Source: Manduca sexta (taxonomy: Eukaryota; Arthropoda; Insecta; Lepidoptera; Sphingidae). From it: a DNA stretch of 64,000 nucleotides. Where the stretch lies: assembly GCF_014839805.1 (NCBI RefSeq), contig NC_051120.1, positions 10,230,001 through 10,294,000 of the forward strand, read 5' to 3'. A program made the translations under genes and the position numbers. Shown piece after piece: positions 21,076-31,048 of this stretch. Each line of letters opens with the position of its first letter. Within the stretch, counting starts at the first letter, position 1. The notes under the pieces are model-generated. The model was not told where the DNA came from. It saw only the letters and a program-made list of their open reading frames with translations, and ran no database searches.

Positions 21076-21649
21076 GGCTGGATAAGGAACATAAAAAGAC
21101 CAAATTCATTTTTTTTTATCTGGACCTGCGACCAAATGATAGTTAACTATCAGATAGTGTCCCTAAGCGGAATATTCCTCCACTTTTAAACTCCGCTGGT
21201 TTAATGGCCTAGAATTTATAGCGACTGCATACATAAGTTATCCGGCGGCGCGGCCCGTGATATGTTGATTTTGTCAAAGGTTGTGTTGCGCGGGCTGCGT
21301 GTCAAGGTTCTTGGGTTACTGCCCTTAAATCCCGTTAATTTATGACCTTTTATATGATTTGAGATAAACAATAGATAGCGGGAATGTCCTGTGTACGTCC
21401 TTTATGCACTTTACACTCCTTTACACCATATGTTACTTAACATGTTGTTTGGAATTATGGCGTCAAATGTGTGTATTGTTAGATTTTGAAGATAAAAGTA
21501 GTGGATTATCGGTTGTTCTGTTATAACTATCTTTCTTTATCGATGAGTTTTGTAATTCTTATATTGAGATGTTTTGAAAAAATTACTTAAATTATAGATT
21601 TTGGAAAATCACGTTAGTACACAAATATAAAAATACCGCGGCCTATGTA
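21076..21649. other. Unassigned DNA
   Basis: No gene or repeat was recognised. Confidence 0.4.
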
Positions 21650-21815
21650 TATAAGAAATCTGCATACCTGAGATGTTCTCTATAAAAAATTTTAGAGTAT
21701 GTAAAGTCTGCCCGGACTATGCCAACTTGGTGGGCTAAGGCCTAATCCCTCTCATTAGTAGAGGAAGCCCGTGCCCAGCAGTGGGACAGTATAAAATACA
21801 GGGCGGTATTATCTG
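21650..21815 (+). mobile_element. SINE family A, 3' fragment (A3)
   Basis: Begins at CTGCATACCTGAGATG and runs to GTGGGACAGTATAAAATACA. The tRNA head is missing. Confidence 0.75.
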
Positions 21816-22150
21816 TAGAACAATAAAGGACTACGAAATACAGCCAATATTTAAAAAACTGTCTTAATAAATTAACAATTATTCTGATGCGACTTCTTTT
21901 ATGAACCTATATTGTAACCAAAAACAAATAGGTAGCTTCGTGTTAGTTAACCGATAAAATTCCTTTCTATTATAAGCCGCACCTGTTTGGAGTAAACCGG
22001 CACTGACCCACAAACCGGACCGGGTATAGATAAAATGAATTGTGCAATTGATAACGATAATAAGAAATGAAAGATAGAATGCCAATTGACAAAATATTGA
22101 TTACCTACGTATTAATTGATTGAGTTTGCCAGTGGAATGGCGTCATTAGT
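21816..22150. other. Unassigned DNA
   Basis: Nothing recognised. Confidence 0.4.
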
Positions 22151-22242
22151 CGATAGCGATACGACCCCCCTACAGAAGAAATATCACAAAATGCTTACAA
22201 AGTACTGCGTACTACGTTCGTCACTCTGAGACATAAGTCTCA
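22151..22242 (-). repeat. Family B fragment, left of a SINE
   Basis: Reverse complement matches family B: ATGTCTCAGAGTGACGAACG, then AGTACTTTGTAA, TTTCTTCTGT and GGTCGTATCGCTA. It forms the left half of a B-A-B arrangement. Confidence 0.6.
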
Positions 22243-22560
22243 TAATAATATCAGCCCTGTATTATATACTTGCCCACTGCTGAGCACAGGCCTCCTCTAC
22301 TACTGAGAGGGATTAGGCCATAGTCCACCACGCTAGCCTAGTGCGGATTGGTATACTTCACACACCGAAGATTACTAAAGAGAATTTCTCAGGTATGCAG
22401 GTTTCCTCACGATGTTTTCCTTCACCGTTTAAGCAAGTAATAATTCACAAAGAATGCACGCATAATTATTTGGAAAAGTCAGAGGTGTGTGCCCTTGGGG
22501 TTTTAACCTGCGGACATTCGTCTTGGCAGTCAGTTCCACAATCAACTAGGCTATCGCCGC
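22243..22560 (-). mobile_element. SINE family A, near full length (A4)
   Basis: Minus-strand copy with AATAAT tail at the left and head GCGGCGATAGCCTAGTTGAT at the right. The B box reads GGTTAAAACCCC, so it is diverged. No short target duplication is visible because both flanks are related B fragments. Confidence 0.85.
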
Positions 22561-22585
22561 TTATTAATCTTTATGTGACCCATAA

Positions 22586-22655
22586 ACAGAAGAAATATCA
22601 TACAGAACTACGACTTAAAAAGTACTGGGTACTGCGTTCGTCACTCTGAGACATA
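22586..22655 (-). repeat. Family B fragment, right of a SINE
   Basis: Shares CAGAAGAAATATCA and TTCGTCACTCTGAGACATAA with the fragment at 22151-22242, in the same orientation. Confidence 0.6.
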
Positions 22656-23763
22656 AGTTTCAAAATTCCCAGTTATTCTTCTTGTTTCTTGGAGTTTTGG
22701 CAGAAACATATTTTAGTGGCACAGCAAAGTGAAGAATTTAATTGTAAGGTAAATACTATAATGTTGACTGTTGGGATGCTTAGCGTCCCGCAATGGACAC
22801 CAAAATAATGCTGGCCTGTCTTACTGCATTAGCATCGGCTATTTTCCTAATGGTTTTCGCGTGGCCTTTTAATAGAAACATTCAGTTTAACACAATGTCG
22901 ATATAAAGTAAAGATCTTGACTATATTTGACTCTACATCACAAATAGTGGTTAATAAAGCGATTTCACTAACGATAAAATTCATGACTTCGTAGACCCGA
23001 GACTAATTAAGTAGTTTATTTACAATATATGGGTCAACGTTTACAATAATCAGAGCAGAGGAAGTGTTAAAATTAAGCGGAATAGTGCAACGGGCGGTAA
23101 CGCACGCACATGCGCACGCGCACGCCGCGCAGGAAACGCAATGCAAATAACGCGTTTCCACAGCGTGTAAGCTTAAAACAATACACATACGTGAGGCGTA
23201 TTTGGGATTAATTTTTGGATTAATAAATAATCATTAGAATAACGTATTAATAGCGAAAACTTAATTCGAATCGTTATGGTTGTGAAAGAAAGCTTTGGAC
23301 TACACTACATCAGATGTAATATTTGTTACTATACTGACAAAATGGTCAAAATTTTATCATATTATATTTTCAACCGAAGTGTACACAAAGATGATTATGA
23401 AACGGAGTTTGTTGTTTCATTCTTGTCGCGTTATATAGCTGTAAATTCCTCGATTAACACCTCCCTAACTACAACGTCCACCGTGAGGTCGATCCTCCCA
23501 ATCTCACCCAAATCCGAGCCAACATTACGCGCACTTGTACACATAGTGCATGAATTACTTAACCACGGTAGTCAAGGCGAACTTGTTGGTAAGTGCCGAA
23601 ATACCCATGTGCTTACATTGTCGGAGTCATCGGTACACGTTACGTAACAATTGGAAAAATATTTGTTACAGTTTCTCCATGAATTGCTGGTGGTAGAAAT
23701 GTGTATTTGGCTGGATAGTGACTTAGTATACAAGGTATACATATAGGTATATAGGTAGGTAGT
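22656..23763. other. Unassigned; contains an NRF-1-type site and one weak exon-like frame
   Basis: An exact NRF-1-type site lies at 23111-23122. A 123-codon plus-strand frame (23276-23647) covers a CpG-richer segment that ends near a good splice-donor string (GGTAAGTG, about 23589). I recognise no domain. The segment could be an exon or a decayed repeat. Confidence 0.25.
23111..23122. promoter_or_regulatory. Candidate NRF-1/Ewg-type binding site
   Basis: TGCGCACGCGCA matches the NRF-1 consensus exactly and sits in a 50-bp CpG-rich patch in AT-rich DNA. Confidence 0.35.
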
Positions 23764-23825
23764 AAGCGGCGATAGCCTAGTTGGATGTGGAACGGACTGC
23801 CGAGACGAATGTCCGCAGGTTCAAA
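23764..23825 (+). mobile_element. SINE family A, tRNA head only (A5)
   Basis: Contains GCGGCGATAGCCTAGTTGGA to GCAGGTTCAAAT, i.e. A box plus B box, and is cut within the B box where a B-family fragment begins. Confidence 0.75.
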
Positions 23826-23912
23826 TTATGTCCAGTAGTTACACTTCTGATAAGTAGGGGACCAGGCGGACTCTCTCATATGAGAGACCTACCACCAGTA
23901 TGAGTGTAGAGT
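23826..23912 (-). repeat. Family B fragment fused to the A head
   Basis: Reverse complement reads CATACTGGTGGTAGGTCTCT through AGTCCGCCTGG to GTAACTACTGGACATAA. It matches 51165-51300 with the middle deleted. Confidence 0.65.
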
Positions 23913-24906
23913 CTACTCCCATTACGATCAAGGGCATTGGAGTCACTTTACTGTATATAAAGAATGAAGTAACTCCAAGATGTCAGCTGCTATAAAAAAT
24001 CTGTCGCATATTCCAGTAACTAATAATAAATTTAAAGATAAAACCAACCTAATTTCAAAATATGCTTTGTAATGCTAATCTTCGAACATAAAAATAAACG
24101 CGAAAGTCGTAAAACTTCGCTATAATTTACATTTCACGACAGAACTTAGTGTTATATCAATATATTTGGGCCAATACGGAAACGCATGAATCATATAGAT
24201 TTGGACAAAGGTTTGTTCCAAGAATGGTTAACGTTGTTCGTGTTTGACATTTATGACACTTAAATTTTGTGACGAAACAAATGACAATTCATAATTTTAT
24301 AATAGACTATGGTATTTAAATGGGAAGGCACGTGTCATAAGCTTCCTACAACATTATAGTACTGATATGGTTGACAAGTAAGTGCATCAGACAAAATTGT
24401 GTAATTTTGTTTTTGTAAGAGGCTGATAGACTAAATCAGAAGATTTAGTAGTTGAAGTTGCTATGCATGAACTACGATTAGATATAAATCTTTTTCAAAG
24501 CTCGTGTTTTTTTTGAAGTATGCTAGAGTTAATCATTATGAAACGGATTAAAATGCTGTATCGCAACTTGAGTATAGAGATATCGGCAAAAATATTTTTT
24601 GAAAGCAAAGTAAACCTAATATTTTTTTTTTTATATACAAAACCTATGTAAGTAATTTCAAAACAGGACCAAACCAACGCGACAGGAATAATGATTTTAA
24701 AAAGTCATTAAACATACCCCGAGTAGTTCACACACGTAACTGTGAGTTTACACATGTTCCCGTAGGAACGATTGTAAATTCCCATAAATCTTTGTGGGCC
24801 GTAAAAGGTGTTCCGTGACAACTTGATGATATCTTACTGGAACCGTTTAACAGAATTTAAAACATTCATATTTTTATTTAGCTCTTATACTAATTTTTGG
24901 TGATTT
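23913..24906. other. Unassigned AT-rich DNA
   Basis: Nothing recognised. Confidence 0.4.
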
Positions 24907-25150
24907 GACTGCCTCGGTGGCGTAGTTGTAATAAGGTACGCTTGCAGTGCTGAGGTCTCGGGTTCAATTCCCGGGTCGGGGAAAATTATATTGGGTTTTT
25001 CTACTCAGTATCAGCCTCGAGTCTAGAATATGTGTCAGATATGGCGTTAGGCTTGCCCCCTGTCACATCATGGGACGGAACACACTTTAAAAGTGGGGGC
25101 CCTGGTTGTGCCTCTGCATACCCTTTTGGGGATAAATGTGTGCTGTGTGT
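24907..25150 (+). mobile_element. SINE family C, tRNA-derived, near full length
   Basis: The head GACTGCCTCGGTGGCGTAGT carries an A-box-like segment, followed by CAGTGCTGAGGTCTCGGGTT and a perfect B box GGTTCAATTCCC. The body has TCAGATATGGCGTTAGGCTT and the tail ACCCTTTTGGGGATAAATG. It is the cleanest C copy in the window. Confidence 0.88.
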
Positions 25151-25552
25151 TTTTTGTTTTGTTTTTAGTTAAGAATTCCAAATTCCAATTTATAAATGCG
25201 TTTAAAATATATTTATGTAGGAAGTAAGGATAACTTAATAATTTTATGACAATAATGCTGTTAACTCTTAATACATTAATCGAAACTAAATAACTTCATA
25301 ATTCCAGTTCTTACCTTCATAATATCCCGGTATGCTGCAACGTATCGTACAATCGTCCCGCTTTTACTAGCTCAGGTTCCCATACAAGGACACGACTAAT
25401 TGTCAAAAGATGCAATTGATTCTGACCGTGTTGATGGATCAGTCTAGTTGTCTCTTCAGTAAGTGTTAAGTAATATTTGTCCAAGAAGTGTAAGTTACAA
25501 TTACTATTCCAGAAAACGTTGTTGTATTTAATCTTACTAATATTAAAAATGT
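25151..25552. other. Unassigned AT-rich DNA
   Basis: Nothing recognised. Confidence 0.4.
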
Positions 25553-25720
25553 AAGTGAAATGATTGATGTTTAAAAGGTAAAATTTGAGTAGAAGATATA
25601 GGAAAATGTTTAATAGCATAATTTTGAAAAAATATACATCCAAAGTGAAATATTTGTTGTTTGAAAGCGAACATTTTAGTCGAATAATATACAGGTAAAG
25701 GTTTAATGGAATTGAAATTA
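25553..25720. repeat. Diverged two-copy tandem duplication, period about 90 bp
   Basis: Copies begin AAGTGAAATGATTGATGTTT at 25553 and AAGTGAAATATTTGTTGTTT at 25643. The 90-bp period keeps frame in a minus-strand ORF (25543-25773), so the ORF shows a repeated peptide block. No known domain is seen. Confidence 0.5.
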
Positions 25721-26004
25721 GAACAAAAATATATCGTACTGGATCTAGATATAAAAATTCTTATAGAGGACAAATATTTATCAAAAACAAGACATATAAT
25801 TCAGCCGTACAAAACATAACAATAAGCAAATTATTCTGCCGTATATTTCTCGCTCCCATATTTGTCCAACTTTCAGTTTCCGCGAGACTGGCTATTGTTA
25901 TAAATCTCGGATTAGCTGCGGCTATTTGTCGTACTGTAATTGCTTCAACGTGTTTGAACACCCGGATAAACGGTGTTCAAGGAGAATATGATTTGTAAAA
26001 TAAA

Positions 26005-26306
26005 TCTATATATATAAAAGAAAGTTGTGTTAGTTACACTATCTATAACTCAAGAACGGCTGAACCGATTTGGCTGAAAATTGACAGGGAGGTAGCTTAG
26101 AACCAGGAGACGGACATAGGATACTTTTTATCCTGTTCCCACGGAAACGGTACGTGACATACAATGTGGTATAACAAAACGAAATTTGGTATGGAGATAG
26201 TTTAAGACCCTGGGAAGGTTGTAGGCTACTATCCCGGGAAAATATATAGCCGGACTTTTATCCCGGAAAATACATTCAAGCGGGGGAAGCCGCGGGCAAA
26301 AGCTAG
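26005..26306 (+). mobile_element. Helitron-like non-autonomous element, both ends present (E2)
   Basis: Starts A|TCTATATATATAAAAG and ends GCGGGCAAAAGCTAG|T, 302 bp. The 3' subterminal fold uses GCGG and CCGC about 13 nt from the end. The middle shares GGTATGGAGATAGTTTAAGA with E3 and E4. Confidence 0.8.
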
Positions 26307-26811
26307 TTGTTAATAAATCATTGTGGTTTGGGGTTTCAAAATATTTTTATCACTTTACTTTTAATACTCTTGGGGGTGATATGATTTAAAATGTATAATT
26401 AAAGTTACCTTAGAGAATTATGTTTCGATATCTTTTTTACTGCTTGTTTATGTTACGCAGATCGTGTGCAAAAAGTTTTGTATTCATCGGTGTAAACTAC
26501 GTGCTGTCTCTGAGTTAGTGTTAAGAATTTTTAAACGTAAATATTTATCAGTTCAGCAATTTTTTATTAACACAAACTTTAATATTTAAAAATTACATAT
26601 TTTTCACTACGGGTAGGAGTTTGACTCGCAGTTTTTACTTCGTCAGCCTAACTAGCTAATTAAGTACTCTAATAGAAGGTAATATCAATTAGACCCCCAT
26701 ATTTTTATGACTGATGGCGCCACGATACAGTTTGCGTCGCCTTTATTTTGAATTATGACACTAAAACCATAGATAACATCAGTTTAATGTCCACCCACTC
26801 CTCTTCCGACA
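26307..26811. other. Unassigned DNA
   Basis: Nothing recognised. Confidence 0.4.
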
Positions 26812-27066
26812 TTATTAGGGATTAGGCCTTAGTCTACCACGCTGGCCTAGTGGGGATTGGAAGACACACCCTTGAAAATTCCTATAGAGATTTTCTCAGG
26901 TATGCAGCATTCCTCACGATGTTTTCCTTCACCGTTAAAGCAAGCGATAATACACAAAAAATACACACATATTTTTTAGAAAAGTCGGAGGTGTGTGCCC
27001 TTGGGATTTGAACCTACGGACATTCTTCTCGGCAGTCCGTTCCACAACCAACTAGGCTATCGCCAC
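26812..27066 (-). mobile_element. SINE family A, 3'-truncated (A6)
   Basis: From GGGATTAGGCCTTAGTCTAC to CAACCAACTAGGCTATCGCC. The head is intact on the minus strand (B box GGTTCAAATCCC) and the 3' tail is lost. Confidence 0.85.
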
Positions 27067-29163
27067 TTTACGCCGACATCTGGTTACCTTAAAATTATAA
27101 TTTTCTCTCTTATTCACAACTCAACATCTGCTGACCTTCAAACTATAAATTTCCCCCATTGCAACGTTAAATTCTCCATTAATTAGTCTAAGTTCAACTT
27201 CTACCTCCAACTTAACAATCCATCCATCATTAAAGTCTACATTGTTACCGTCCTAATCATCAATCCAGTCAACTTTCGAACCGCTGTCATCATAATTCTT
27301 CGTTGGGACAAAACAAATCCTTATTAGCGAGACTTATGTAGGATATTGTCAGAGCCGCTTAACATTGCTGTGTTCTCGATCGAATGACAAGTCGATTGCT
27401 TCATAGGAAGCTTCATCTATCCAGGAGACTCTTTGATTACAATAGCATCTCACTACACGTTGTCAACCTGATACATTACACATATAACAACATGCTTAAT
27501 ATTATAAATTACAGTAAATTCATTAGTTTCAATATCTTTACAATACAATAGTGCAGCCTGGCTATTAACAAAGTAGTTTGTATTTAACTAACCATGCTCA
27601 TAGGCAAGGCCTTCCTACTAATTAAACATAAATAGTTACTCGAATGAAATTGTTACTTTCAGTGTTAATCCCTTCGACTTTCTAATCGCCGTCAAGCTAT
27701 AATTCTCTGTTGAGACAAAACAAATCCTTATTAGTAAGACTTTATATAGGATGCTCTCGTACTGGCATTGTAAGACAGTCATTGCTGCCGAGCTGCTGTC
27801 ACTTGTCACCGGCCCGCGAAGGAAGCTGCGCCTACGCACGCAACACGCGATCGTGCGCAATACTTGAGCTGTGAGCGGGTTCAGAAGTATTGTGGAATTT
27901 TAAAGAAATTATTTTTAATTTGTCAATATTTAACTTCACCTACAAAATATTTCTTAGGTTCTCATATTTTAATGTATATAGTATATACCAGCAAAGATTG
28001 CTTAATAAATTACTACTTATTGAGGTATAGTCCCAATTACAAGCGCAGTAGAAAACATTATTAAATATGAAGGGATTTTTTTAATTGCCATGCCAATAGT
28101 TGTTGTTTACTACATTATGTCGCATAACTTCCGTTGAATCCAAAACCAGCTTTAAGTCTATAACATGACGCTTCAAATTGAATCACTGTCCGTCACCACT
28201 GATATACGCTCGCTAGATACGTGAACAGATTAGTGAATTAGTTTAAGAGATTTATAGCACACTTCCCATGTCCCTCGTCCTGGTTTTGCATCCGACTGCA
28301 TCTTATTTAGGTAAGAGTTAGCGAACAAACATTTGTCATTTGCGGACGCTGAATAAGGGTCAAAGACTTGAGGACAACTCCTGGTCTATTATCTTTAGAT
28401 CATAATACATCATTTTTGTGCTGAATTAAGGTTTAGTCACGATTCCCTAATTTTCTTATTGTTAATTTCGTTCTTATTTATGTCCTAGAATCAGAATCTG
28501 ATGAAGCATTAATTGGCTTATTATAGCTGAGATGACCATTTAATGAAATTTATTTTCTTTTCTTACTATCAAAGAAGGCTGGCAACTTAACAGCCTATCA
28601 GATAGCAAGATGTCACCGTCCCTAAGGTCCTTAGCTATGTCAGTAATATAGTACGATTATCAAAATAGCTTTATCAAAATGCAATTAAAAATGGCTTCTA
28701 AAATCACAGAGTATCCGACTGAACTTACAATGAGAAATGCCTTGTTTAACCGTAGCTTAAAAGCAAATGAACTGCTAAATTCATGAACTGATTCTGTAGC
28801 TCTCAAGTCCCAATACCATAAGCCAATATTTAGCCAACGACAACACGCTAACAGATCGCGTCGGTATTAGAGTGTCGAGTACAGTGCGGCTCCGGTGACG
28901 AACATCCGATATAACGACCGTCTGAAGAAATATGAACGCAACCTCCTTGTTATGTAATTTCTTGTGACTGCCTAGGTTTCTTCTAAAAACAAAACTGTAC
29001 GCTCTGTCGTGTTTCACGCTCCAAGTCGTGTAATTCCTAATAAAAACTAACTCCATTTATATACGATAATTTATTATTTTATCACGGTTTTTATAGTAGT
29101 ATTGTAGGGATTTGGTAACTTTTTTAAGGTTACATTTATGGGGCGATAGTTTTTTTTCTATAC
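27067..29163. other. Unassigned AT-rich DNA
   Basis: No gene recognised. A weak direct repeat (ACAAAACAAATCCTTATTAG near 27307 and 27715) hints at an old duplication about 408 bp apart. Confidence 0.35.
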
Positions 29164-29256
29164 ATGCATGGCACAGTAACTCCTCTGCATCTGATGGTAA
29201 GTGGAGTGGGCTCAATAGAATGTTGACTGACGAGAGATGATTACCCTCGGCAGTCA
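29164..29256 (-). mobile_element. Family D repeat, 3' fragment (D3)
   Basis: Has the CACCATCAG-like end and the hairpin region in degraded form (GTTGACTGACGAG and CTCGGCAGTCAA), then stops where a family A SINE tail begins. Confidence 0.7.
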
Positions 29257-29274
29257 AGTATATAAATAAAAAGT

Positions 29275-29590
29275 AAAAAATAATAATAATAACCCTATAT
29301 TAAACACTCTCCCACTACGCACGGACTTTTTTAAATTTTTACTACTGAGAGGGATTAGGTCTTAGTCCATCAAACTGGACTAGATAGATTTCACTACACC
29401 GAAAATATCAAAATTCATAGAGAGAACTTCTCAGGTATGCAGGTTTCCTCACGATTCCTTCACCGTTAAAGCAAGCGAAAATTTACATAGCATACAAAAA
29501 TAATTTTAGCAAAGTCAAATGTACCCTTTAGATGTGAACCTGCATTCGTCGCGGCAGTCAGTTCCACACCCAACTAGGCTGTCGCCGTTT
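29275..29590 (-). mobile_element. SINE family A, near full length, diverged (A7)
   Basis: AATAATAATAACCCTATATT tail at the left and head CGACAGCCTAGTTGGGTGTG at the right on the minus strand. It is more diverged than A1 and A2, hence older. Confidence 0.8.
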
Positions 29591-30368
29591 TCAATAACAA
29601 CCGTATTATAATTAATTTAATGAACTTCGTTTGCGTGTGTCACACAGTTACTACGCACAAAAATTCCACAAAAAGCATCAAAGTAATGAACCTCCCTGGC
29701 ACAGGGGCTCGCTTTATTACTTGTTCTCCAAACACAATGTGCATTAGCAAATAAACACCTATCGGAAGGAAACAAGGGAAAGTTAAGCAATATGATAATA
29801 ATTGACAAATTATATTTAATGTGCTATTAATTTGGGTTGTTTTTCTGATGGACATATTATTGGTAGATAATAGGCGTGTATAACCAATAAATAAATATAT
29901 ATATAGAGCTTCGCTGTGGTAAGTTATTTGGGTGCTACAAAAACCTTTGTTGTTGTACTTATCAATCGTAAGTTTGCTACAAATATACCCATTTTTACTT
30001 CTTAATTTAAATTCGATTAATTATGGAAAATAGCGCAACAACTCCTTTCATATTTTTTTTATAGATGATAAAAATATTGACACGGAAATATAAATTTCAT
30101 TTGCGAGTGTTCTTTTGCGATAATAAAAAGTTAAGGAACAAAAATATATATTTTTATGCTGTGAGTACTACAAAAACATGTCGTTGACCTTTTTATGAGC
30201 GAAGGTGATTTATGCTGTCTATTTGAGGACAAATGTTATTTTTATTTGTAGTATTCCACAATCAGAAATGATTAGTCTGTAGGAACCATCGCTTTGTCTA
30301 TTCCCGCCAATCAGCTGCGTGTAACTACGGTTAAAGACTACTGTCTGAAGTTATTGAGCATTACAACA
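29591..30368. other. Unassigned AT-rich DNA
   Basis: Nothing recognised. Confidence 0.4.
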
Positions 30369-30545
30369 CTAGCTTTTGCCCGTGTCAAAAGTTTTTTCGG
30401 AATAAATATTTTCAGCGGATGATTATAGTAGCCTCAGGAGTAACGTAGCTTCCTATTAGTGAAAAAAAGATCATATTCGTTTAGTAGTTCTTAAGATTAC
30501 CATGTTCAAACAATCAAACACTTTAACTTTAAATATTAATATAGA
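30369..30545 (-). mobile_element. Helitron-like non-autonomous element, both ends present (E5)
   Basis: On the minus strand it begins A|TCTATATTAATATTTAAAG and ends GGGCAAAAGCTAG|T, 177 bp. The interior shares GAACTACTAAACGA and CACTAATAGGAAGCTACG with E6 and E7. Confidence 0.75.
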
Positions 30546-30924
30546 TGTATAGGACAGATAGCAACTGCTAATTGCGAGCACGCGCACAGCCAAGTTACTC
30601 AAACTTTTGAGTGGTAATGGATTCTATCATCAGGAATTACGTCTTATAATCACATCCCTTTCGTATCAAGATATATGAATATTTTAAAAGTAGACTCTGT
30701 TTAAGACTCTCTCTTTAACCACCATAAAGAAGTTATCGAAAGCATCAAACGCGGCAAAATTACAAAACCTCGATTAGCATATTACGTGGTGTAGAGTAAC
30801 GTATCAGTTTAGATCGGAACTTGAATACGAGACTATAAAGGTTTATTTATGACTAATTCGCGTCTTCGCCCGTGATCTTGAATAGAAGGAATATCCCACT
30901 AAATAAAATACCTATATGTAAATC

Positions 30925-31048
30925 CAGGATATGGTCTGTCCGTGTGACAAATTTCATCAAAAACAGTTCAGCTGTTTTTGCGTTTACTTCTAACGAACTT
31001 CCAAACATTTTCACAAATTTCTCATTTATAATTATAAGTAATATAAGA
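30925..31048 (-). mobile_element. Helitron-like element, 5' part (E9)
   Basis: Minus strand begins A|TCTTATATTACTTATAATT, then ATAAATGAGAAATTTGTG, and includes GATGAAATTTGTCACACGG. The 3' CTAG end is absent. Confidence 0.5.

Noticed and set aside
24907..24980. tRNA gene candidate (perfect B box)
   Set aside because: No closed cloverleaf, and it is continuous with the family C SINE body found at other loci.
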